Origin: Flavobacterium sp. N1994
Lineage (GTDB): Bacteria > Bacteroidota > Bacteroidia > Flavobacteriales > Flavobacteriaceae
Direction: 5' to 3'
NCBI RefSeq assembly: GCF_025947145.1
Contig: NZ_CP109999.1
Coordinates: 496,001 to 560,000, forward strand
Length of the DNA: 64,000 nucleotides
Position numbers and translations under genes: made by a program. Within the stretch, counting starts at the first letter, position 1. Each line of letters opens with the position of its first letter. The notes beneath the pieces are model-generated. The model ran no database searches and was not told where the DNA came from. It worked only from the letters and a program-made list of their open reading frames with translations. Shown in pieces: positions 7,687 to 13,616 of this stretch.

Positions 7687-9603
7687 ATGAGTAATTCTGT
7701 TGCTGAAAATATTGCCAATTTTTTAAAAGAATACGCACCATTTAGTTATTTGACTCACGTTGAACTTTTACAAGTTGCCACAAGTATTGGCGTTGTAAAT
7801 TTAGACAAACATAAAACGTTGTTTCAAATAAATGATAAACTGCATGATAGTTTTTATGTGGTGGCTTCTGGTGTAATAAATCTTTCCGTTATTGCTGATG
7901 CTGAAGAAACATTATTAAATAAATGCTATCCTGGTGATGTCTTTGGTTTACGACCTTTTTTTGCTAAAAACAACTATATGATGACGGCTAAGGCCCGTGA
8001 AGACAGTATTGTATATGCCATTCCTATCAACTCATTTAAGCCTTTTGTGGCTCAGAATCAGCAAGTTTTAGACTTTTTGTTAGAAAGCTTTGCTACAAAT
8101 ACTAGAAATCCTTTTGATAAAGAAAACCGCGGTCGACTTTTAACAGATAATGTTTATGGGGAAAATCAGCAAAATGAAATACAATATTTTCAGTCATTAG
8201 CATATAATAAAACCCCTTTAAAAGTAGCCATTACTTCTATTGTTAAAGATGTGGCTCAATTGATGACAGAAAATTTAATGGATAATGCCGTTATTACTGA
8301 GCAAAACTATCCAATCGGAATTATTACGGATACTGACTTTAGATCAAAAATTGCCAATGGAAGATTTCCACTTATTAGTACTATTGATAAAGTAATGTCT
8401 TCTCCGGTGATTACTGTTCCTGAGAATGTTTCTGTGGCTGAGGCTCAACTTTTATTGTTAAAACACAATGTTAGTCACTTGTGTGTAACTGTTGATGGTT
8501 CCGATAAATCAGAGGTTAAAGGAATTATTTCAGAGCATGATTTAATTGTAGCTCAAGCTAATAACCCTGGAGTTTTAATTAAAGAGATTAAACGATCTCT
8601 ATCTCCTAAGGAACTTAAATTAGTTCGTGAAAAATTAACGGAATTGATACAAACTTCGATTGCTAAGAATATTCCGTTACCTCATATTTATAATATTTCT
8701 GGAGAAATCATTACAGCTATTATAAAACGTTCCATTGAATTGGCTATTCTTGATTTAGGCTCACCTCCAGCCCGATTTGCTTGGTTTAGTATTGGAAGTC
8801 AAGGAAGGAAAGAACAGTTTTTATTGACCGATCAAGATAGTATTTTAGTTTTTGAAGATGTAGCGGCTGAAAATTATAGAGATGTTAAAGATTACTTTTT
8901 AAAATTGGCCAAAAGAGCTACTTCTATTTTAGAAAAAGTGGGCTATCAATTTTGTCCTAATGGGCATATGGCTAGTAATATGCTTTGGTGTAAATCCTTA
9001 TCCGATTGGATTAAACAGTATAATAACTGGATGAAAACCCCTGGTGAAAAATCTAATGATATTAGCAGTATCTTTTTTGATTATGAAATTGTATTTGGGG
9101 AAAGTAAAATTGAAGATGCTCTGAATGACTTAATATTCAAGAATAGTAGAAACAATGCCCTATTCTTTGATTACCTTGGGAATGATGCCTTAAGGAAAAA
9201 TCCTCCTCTTAACTTTTTCAAAAAATTCAATTTGGAAGAAGAAGGCGAAAACAAAGGAAAGTTTGATATCAAAAATAGAGCTATTATGCCTTTAGTTGAT
9301 GCTGCTCGTTTATTTGCTATTAGTTTGAATTTAAAAGGAATTAATAATACCTATTTGCGATTTAAGCAATTGGCTATTGCTGACCCTAAATTTTCTGAAA
9401 TCTATTTGAATTGTGCCGATGCCTTTTTAATCTTATCTAAGTTTAGAACTTTGGAAGGACTTAAAAATGATACTTCTGGTGATTATATTAATGTGGAGGA
9501 AATGTCTAAGGTAGATAAAGAAAGACTTAAGAATGCCTTGTCTCCAATGAAAGAATTGGAAGAATTAATAAAAGATAAATTTCAATTAACCCAATTCTCA
9601 TAA
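7687..9603 (+). CDS. cNMP-binding / CBS-pair / DUF294 nucleotidyltransferase-like protein
   Basis: This 638-residue cytoplasmic protein has four parts: a cyclic-nucleotide-binding fold (about 15-130), two CBS domains (about 170-290, ending LIVAQA), a DUF294 nucleotidyltransferase fold (GSQGRKEQFLLTDQD near 370) and a DUF294 C-terminal domain to the end. The G-S, E and D-x-D pattern of the nucleotidyltransferase is intact. The arrangement is GlnD-like, which suggests small-ligand sensing coupled to transfer of a nucleotide to a partner. The gene for a DnaQ-fold protein starts 3 bp after its stop codon. In other bacteria this pair often sits beside acetate/solute symporters, but none is here. 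Confidence 0.85.
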   Translation: MSNSVAENIANFLKEYAPFSYLTHVELLQVATSIGVVNLDKHKTLFQINDKLHDSFYVVASGVINLSVIADAEETLLNKCYPGDVFGLRPFFAKNNYMMTAKAREDSIVYAIPINSFKPFVAQNQQVLDFLLESFATNTRNPFDKENRGRLLTDNVYGENQQNEIQYFQSLAYNKTPLKVAITSIVKDVAQLMTENLMDNAVITEQNYPIGIITDTDFRSKIANGRFPLISTIDKVMSSPVITVPENVSVAEAQLLLLKHNVSHLCVTVDGSDKSEVKGIISEHDLIVAQANNPGVLIKEIKRSLSPKELKLVREKLTELIQTSIAKNIPLPHIYNISGEIITAIIKRSIELAILDLGSPPARFAWFSIGSQGRKEQFLLTDQDSILVFEDVAAENYRDVKDYFLKLAKRATSILEKVGYQFCPNGHMASNMLWCKSLSDWIKQYNNWMKTPGEKSNDISSIFFDYEIVFGESKIEDALNDLIFKNSRNNALFFDYLGNDALRKNPPLNFFKKFNLEEEGENKGKFDIKNRAIMPLVDAARLFAISLNLKGINNTYLRFKQLAIADPKFSEIYLNCADAFLILSKFRTLEGLKNDTSGDYINVEEMSKVDKERLKNALSPMKELEELIKDKFQLTQFS

Positions 9604-9606
9604 ATT

Positions 9607-10200
9607 ATGCTTGATTGGATTAAAAATATAAACAAGGAATACCCCGATTTTTGGAAATTATATCTAGCAAAATTTGAAACCAAACCTAACAGATATGTCA
9701 TTTTAAGCACAGAAACGACTGGTTTGAATCCAAGAAAGGATGTTATTTTATCTTTTGGAGCTCTAGCTGTTGTTAATGATATTATTCGTATTGGAGATAA
9801 TTTTGAAGTGGTCATTTTGCAATACAAATACCTTCATGACAATGGGTTGTCTAATGAATTTTTAATCGAAAGTAAATTATCAAAATTAGCTGAGCCACAA
9901 GCTATTCAAGCTCTTGTTGAATATATTGGCAATGCTGTTTTAGTGGGTCACCGAATTCATTTTGATATTGAAATGATTAATAGTGTATTGGAAAAAATGG
10001 AATGTGGTAAACTAAAGAATGAGGCTTTGGATGTGGAGATTATGCATCAAAAGTTGATGGATATTACGAAATCTTTTTCATTGGATGATTTAGTGAAGCA
10101 TTATAAAATTCCGCAAAGTGAACGAAATTCTGCTTCGGATGATGCTTATTCTATAGCTTTGTTATTTTTAAAATTGAAAACCAGATTAGGATTTAAATAA
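9607..10200 (+). CDS. DnaQ-fold (3'-5' exonuclease-like) protein with altered active site
   Basis: This 197-residue protein has an RNase H-like exonuclease fold similar to DnaQ/PolC epsilon. The ExoI motif reads VILSTETTGL (31-40): the first catalytic Asp is Ser34, while Glu36 stays. ExoII keeps Asp120 (GHRIHFD). ExoIII reads NSASDDA (174-180): the expected His is Asn174 and Asp179 stays. Two of the DEDDh residues are therefore missing, which may leave it weak or inactive. It is cotranscribed with the cNMP/CBS/nucleotidyltransferase gene 3 bp upstream, so it may be a binding or regulatory partner rather than a proofreading nuclease. Confidence 0.85.
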   Translation: MLDWIKNINKEYPDFWKLYLAKFETKPNRYVILSTETTGLNPRKDVILSFGALAVVNDIIRIGDNFEVVILQYKYLHDNGLSNEFLIESKLSKLAEPQAIQALVEYIGNAVLVGHRIHFDIEMINSVLEKMECGKLKNEALDVEIMHQKLMDITKSFSLDDLVKHYKIPQSERNSASDDAYSIALLFLKLKTRLGFK

Positions 10201-10202
10201 AA

Positions 10203-10227
10203 AAAACCCACTTTAGTTAGTGGGTTT
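10203..10227. terminator. Bidirectional rho-independent terminator
   Basis: Stem AAAACCCAC / GTGGGTTTT with an 8-nt loop just after the DnaQ-fold gene. The T run is longer (eight) on the minus strand, so it probably also ends the CAP lipoprotein gene. Confidence 0.85.
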
Positions 10228-10289
10228 TCCGATCTGTCAAAATCAAACAAAACAATAATCAAACTATTTTTCTTTTGTACAGTATGTCA

Positions 10290-10790
10290 TTATTTTTTCT
10301 TAATGAACATGTTTGTGTAATATTTTTTCCCTGTTGCAGGATCTATCGAAACTGAAATCCCAAAATGGGTATAATCACCTTCTAAATTGGCTTTGTGAGC
10401 TGGACTATTCATCCAGGCGCTGAATGCACTTTCAGCATTTTGGTAATTGTAGGCGATGTTCTCACCTACTTTTGTAGCTCCTAATACAGCAATAAGATTG
10501 TCTGATCTTTGTTGGAAATAATCGTGGTTTACCACTTTATTATCAATCATGTAAATATTGTGCTCTTCTGATTTGTAAGAGATATGATTGATTACTTCTA
10601 GAGCATTCAATCCAATACTTTGACGGTGATTGTTGATAAGCGTGATTAGTTTTAATTCGGTGTCATTATAGTTGTAAGTAGTTACAACTTTATTGGCAGT
10701 TGAATTATCTTCTGAAGAGTTAGAAGAACAAGAAACCATAGTGAACACGATTGCTAACGGCAACAATGCTCTAAACATTTTTGCTTTCAT
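10290..10790 (-). CDS. CAP (SCP/PR1) domain lipoprotein
   Basis: The 166-residue precursor has a lipoprotein signal with Cys21 in the lipobox (FTMVSC). A CAP/SCP domain fills residues about 50-160: LINNHRQSIGLNAL, then SEEHNIYM, VNHDYFQQR, VGENIAYNY and AFSAWMNSPAHKANL. The His and Glu residues of the CAP cavity are present in HN and GEN. It should be anchored to a membrane facing the periplasm or surface. Bacterial CAP proteins have no single agreed activity. Two copies of a 28-bp direct repeat lie just upstream of its start and could be control sites. Confidence 0.88.
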   Translation of the reverse strand: MKAKMFRALLPLAIVFTMVSCSSNSSEDNSTANKVVTTYNYNDTELKLITLINNHRQSIGLNALEVINHISYKSEEHNIYMIDNKVVNHDYFQQRSDNLIAVLGATKVGENIAYNYQNAESAFSAWMNSPAHKANLEGDYTHFGISVSIDPATGKKYYTNMFIKKK

Positions 10791-10814
10791 AGTAGTAGGT
10801 TAAGTTTTTAATAA

Positions 10815-10902
10815 AGTAGATGTGGGGCAAACACTTTATTTAGTTAATATTGACAGAATATATTATTTAAAGCTAGTAGATGTGGGGCAAACACTTTATT
10901 TA
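10815..10902. repeat. Pair of identical 28-bp direct repeats, 60 bp apart
   Basis: A 28-bp sequence containing GATGTGGGGCAAACACTTTA occurs at 10815-10842 and again at 10875-10902, with weaker similarity in the following 30 bp. The whole is an imperfect 60-bp tandem duplication in the 328-bp gap upstream of the CAP lipoprotein gene (minus) and the epimerase gene (plus). It could be a duplicated operator. The short ORF that runs through it shows only the duplicated peptide and no start signal, so I do not call a gene. Confidence 0.85.
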
Positions 10903-10977
10903 AATAGTATTGTAAGAACGTGTTGTTTGATTTGGTTAGACAATACTACTACTTTTACCGTTAAAGTAGCAAATAAA

Positions 10978-11043
10978 ATCGATGAAATACACTATATTGT
11001 GTTCATTATAAGAATATTTCCTACTTTATTGCATTTCATCGAT
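10978..11043. repeat. Inverted repeat with 11-bp arms
   Basis: ATCGATGAAAT (10978-10988) and ATTTCATCGAT (11033-11043) can pair around a 44-bp loop. The loop contains a smaller dyad, ACAC-TATAT-TGTGT. It lies 75 bp upstream of the epimerase ATG. It could form a transcript hairpin or bind a dimeric protein; no T run follows, so it is not a standard terminator. Confidence 0.6.
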
Positions 11044-11097
11044 GATAAATTCTTCCTTCTTTTTGTGAACTTCTGATAGTAAAATGAGATAATAAAA

Positions 11098-11105
11098 TAT
11101 ATTTG
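11098..11105 (+). promoter_or_regulatory. -7 element for the epimerase-like gene
   Basis: TATATTTG ending 13 bp before the ATG at 11119. No well-placed TTTG is seen upstream. Confidence 0.5.
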
Positions 11106-11118
11106 TAATCTAAAATAA

Positions 11119-11979
11119 ATGCACGTGACAACAACCCTCACTAATTCAAAATTATCGGCTACGATTCGGCATAAAGGGGCTGAATTGGTTTCATTGCAAC
11201 GTATGGGAACCCAAACAGAATATATCTGGGAGGGAAATCCGGATTATTGGGGGAAGCACTCCCCTATTTTGTTTCCTATTGTGGGAACTTTGAAGGATAG
11301 TACTTTTACTTATAAGAATAAGGCCTATACCCTATCGCGTCATGGTTTTGCTAGAGACCGAGTATTTGAATTGGTTTCCCAAAGTGAACATGAAGTGGTT
11401 TTTTCTTTAGTTTCGGATTCGGAGAGTTTGAGTGTTTATCCTTTTTCGTTTGAATTGCAGGTTGTTTATACTCTTCAGGAATCGAAGTTGCATATTGGTT
11501 ATAGAGTATTTAATAAAGGTTCAGAGGTTATGTATTATGCTATTGGAGGCCATCCGGCATTGGCTTTGCCTCATGCATTTGAAGATTACAGTTTGTTATT
11601 TGAACCTAATGAAAGTTTGATTAGTTATACTTTAGACCACGATTTGTTATCTGATAAAATAAAAACTATTGCCTTATATGATAGTAAACTCCCCCTTTCC
11701 TACTCACTTTTTGAGCAAGATGCTTTGATTTTTAAGTCGATGGTGTCTAAACGAATACAGTTGCTTGAGAAAGGACAGCCAATTTTAAACTTTAGTTTTG
11801 AGGGGTTTCCTAATTTTGGGATATGGACTAAATTGGGTGCACCTTTTATTTGTTTGGAGCCTTGGGTAGGTTATTCGGATGTTTTGAATGCTTCGGGGCG
11901 GATTGAAGATAAGGAAGGGATTCAGTTATTAGCTGTTGATTCTTCTGCAGGGTATCAATTTAGTATTGAAATTTTATAA
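11119..11979 (+). CDS. Aldose 1-epimerase family protein (LacX-like)
   Basis: This 286-residue protein belongs to the galactose mutarotase-like fold. Early motifs are GAELVSLQRM and EYIWEGNPDYWGKHSPILFP. The core has SRHGFARD near 74-81 and GGHPALALP near 143-151, with the acidic FEGFPNFGIW region later. The family interconverts sugar anomers or binds related sugars; the exact substrate is unknown. It is cytoplasmic and appears monocistronic. Confidence 0.85.
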   Translation: MHVTTTLTNSKLSATIRHKGAELVSLQRMGTQTEYIWEGNPDYWGKHSPILFPIVGTLKDSTFTYKNKAYTLSRHGFARDRVFELVSQSEHEVVFSLVSDSESLSVYPFSFELQVVYTLQESKLHIGYRVFNKGSEVMYYAIGGHPALALPHAFEDYSLLFEPNESLISYTLDHDLLSDKIKTIALYDSKLPLSYSLFEQDALIFKSMVSKRIQLLEKGQPILNFSFEGFPNFGIWTKLGAPFICLEPWVGYSDVLNASGRIEDKEGIQLLAVDSSAGYQFSIEIL

Positions 11980-12023
11980 TTTTATGCTGTTTGATGTAAT
12001 TATATAAATTCAATATTTAAAAA

Positions 12024-12154
12024 ATTAAACACATAGTTAGATAGAAAAAAGATTGTTATAGACCAATTCTTGGTATCACATAGTTATATTTTGCTATGAC
12101 AAAGTAAAACGCCTTGGTAAAGTTTGTAAAAAACTATGTTTGTATGTGTTTAAT
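12024..12154. repeat. 131-bp element with 12-bp terminal inverted repeats
   Basis: ATTAAACACATA (12024-12035) is matched by TATGTGTTTAAT (12143-12154). Inside are further copies of the ACATAGTT / AACTATGT word and a segment CGCCTTGGTAAAGTTTG. It has no ORF. From memory, similar words recur between genes in Flavobacterium genomes, so I read it as a small dispersed or MITE-like intergenic repeat. It fills most of the gap before the GNAT gene. Confidence 0.6.
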
Positions 12155-12207
12155 ATAAAAATAATTAAATTGTATCCATTTAGGTAAATTAACTAAAAAA
12201 CATTGTT

Positions 12208-12768
12208 ATGCTAACTATCAACTTCCATCCTTTTCAGAATATAGAAACCGAGAGACTGTTGTTGCGTCGACTTGATGAGAACGATGCAGATGAAGTCTTG
12301 GCGCTTAGAGGGAATCCTGAGATTATGAAATACATTCCGAGACCTTTGGCAGTAACTCGAGAAGATGCTTTGGCCCATATTGCGATGATTGAGGAGAAGA
12401 TTGAGGGTAACATTGGCATTAATTGGGGTATTACTATCAAAGGGGAGCCTAAGATTATTGGTATTATTGGGCATTACCGAATTCAGCCGGAGAATCATCG
12501 TGCGGAGATTGGGTATATGTCGCTTCCAGAGTTTAATGGTAAAGGGTATATTACTGAAGCGATTAAAGCGGTGGTAGCTTATGGATTTGAGCAAATGCAA
12601 TTGCATTCGATTGAGGCGGTTATTGATCCTGATAATATTGCTTCGGAACGGGTTTTACAGAAGAATGGTTTTGTGAAGGAAGCTCACATCTTGGAGAATG
12701 AGTTGTGGGATGGCAAATATTGGGACACCGTGATTTATTCTTTGCTAAAAAGGAATTGGAGGCCCTAA
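12208..12768 (+). CDS. GNAT acetyltransferase (RimJ/RimL-like)
   Basis: A 186-residue GNAT-fold enzyme. ETERLLLRRLDENDADEV near the start is the RimJ/RimL opening, EIGYMSLPEFNGKGYITEAI holds the acetyl-CoA pyrophosphate-binding loop, and ASERVLQKNGFVKE is the closing motif B. It moves the acetyl group of acetyl-CoA to an N-terminal or other amine. Target unknown. It stands alone between two repeat-bearing gaps. Confidence 0.88.
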   Translation: MLTINFHPFQNIETERLLLRRLDENDADEVLALRGNPEIMKYIPRPLAVTREDALAHIAMIEEKIEGNIGINWGITIKGEPKIIGIIGHYRIQPENHRAEIGYMSLPEFNGKGYITEAIKAVVAYGFEQMQLHSIEAVIDPDNIASERVLQKNGFVKEAHILENELWDGKYWDTVIYSLLKRNWRP

Positions 12769-12772
12769 GCTT

Positions 12773-12817
12773 CTCGATACAATTCCGTCCTAAATGACGA
12801 AATCACTCGAAGTGACG
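12773..12817. repeat. Dispersed intergenic repeat, copy 1
   Basis: Begins CTCGATACAATTCCGTC and ends CACTCGAAGTGACG. It matches in both ends a second copy at 16582-16622. It lies 4 bp after the GNAT stop codon. Confidence 0.7.
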
Positions 12818-12828
12818 TTTTATTAGTA

Positions 12829-13059
12829 CTATTTGTTGAGCTTTGGCAAGGTTTTAATGTAAAGCTCTTCAACTTTCTTTCTGGCCCAGTCGGTTTTTCT
12901 TAGGAACGTTAGGCTTGATTTGATGCTTGGGTCGTTGGTAAAGCATTTAATCTTGATTAGTTCAGCGAGGGTGTCAAAACCGTAATAGTCTACTAGAATT
13001 TCCAGTATTTTTTGGAGGGTCATGCCGTGAAGAGGGTCTTTTGACGGGTTGTTTTGCAT
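12829..13059 (-). CDS. VF530 (DUF2132) family protein
   Basis: A 76-residue helical protein matching VF530 along its length: [20 protein letters not shown], then [20 protein letters not shown] and ending in a basic helix. The family was structurally described from Vibrio fischeri and proposed to bind DNA; this role is not proven. It is cytoplasmic and stands alone. Confidence 0.88.
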   Translation of the reverse strand: MQNNPSKDPLHGMTLQKILEILVDYYGFDTLAELIKIKCFTNDPSIKSSLTFLRKTDWARKKVEELYIKTLPKLNK

Positions 13060-13166
13060 GGGGTAAAATTAGGAAAATTAACTACAACTCCCTTGCTCTA
13101 ATCATTTTTAAAGAAAGCTTTTATAAAACTACACTTTTGGGCAATTGCAATTATAAGGTAAGTATA

Positions 13167-13439
13167 TTAACAAGATAAGCCATTGTATTAATAAGGTAAG
13201 CGGTTGTATTAACAAGATAAGCAATTGTATTAATAAGGTAAGCAGTTGTATTAACAAGATAAGCTATTGTATTAATAAGGCAAGCAGTTGCATTAACAAG
13301 ATAAGCTATTGTATTAACAAGGCAAGCAGTTGCATTAACAAGATAAGCAATTGTATTAACAAGGCAAGCAGTTGCATTAACAAGATAAGCAATTGTATTA
13401 ACAAGGTGAGCTGATGTATTAATAAGATAAGCAGGTGTA
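13167..13439. repeat. 21-bp tandem array, 13 full copies with strict A/B alternation
   Basis: Units start TTAACAAG or TTAATAAG and repeat exactly every 21 bp. Type A (GATAAGCAATTGTA) and type B (GGCAAGCAGTTGCA or GGTAAGCAGTTGTA) alternate without a break, giving a 42-bp higher-order period. A degraded unit precedes it at about 13145-13166. It fills half of the 557-bp gap between the VF530 gene and the LRR gene. One plus frame is open (heptad NKISNCI / NKASSCI) but has no start codon. It has no spacers. Confidence 0.95.
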
Positions 13440-13616
13440 TTAAAGAAATGACCTCTAGCCTATATGTGATAAGGAGTTTCGGAGTTTTTGGAGGTATTTT
13501 TATGATTAAACTTGACAGGTTATAAAGATTATCCGTTTGACAGTTTAAAAGGATATTTTTTTAAGTAACATTATCTTACAATGGAATTCTATCTCTTTGA
13601 GGTTCAAACTATTTTT

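Noticed and set aside
10822..11076. 84-residue plus-strand gene with a duplicated peptide
   Set aside because: The peptide repeat is just the 60-bp DNA duplication; no promoter or family match, and it crosses the inverted repeat.
12211..12606. 131-residue minus-strand gene inside the GNAT gene
   Set aside because: It lies wholly in the GNAT coding sequence, which has clear motifs; the other frame looks like low-information residue use.
13167..13439. CRISPR array or coding gene
   Set aside because: No spacers; the one open frame has no start codon and comes for free because 21 is a multiple of three.
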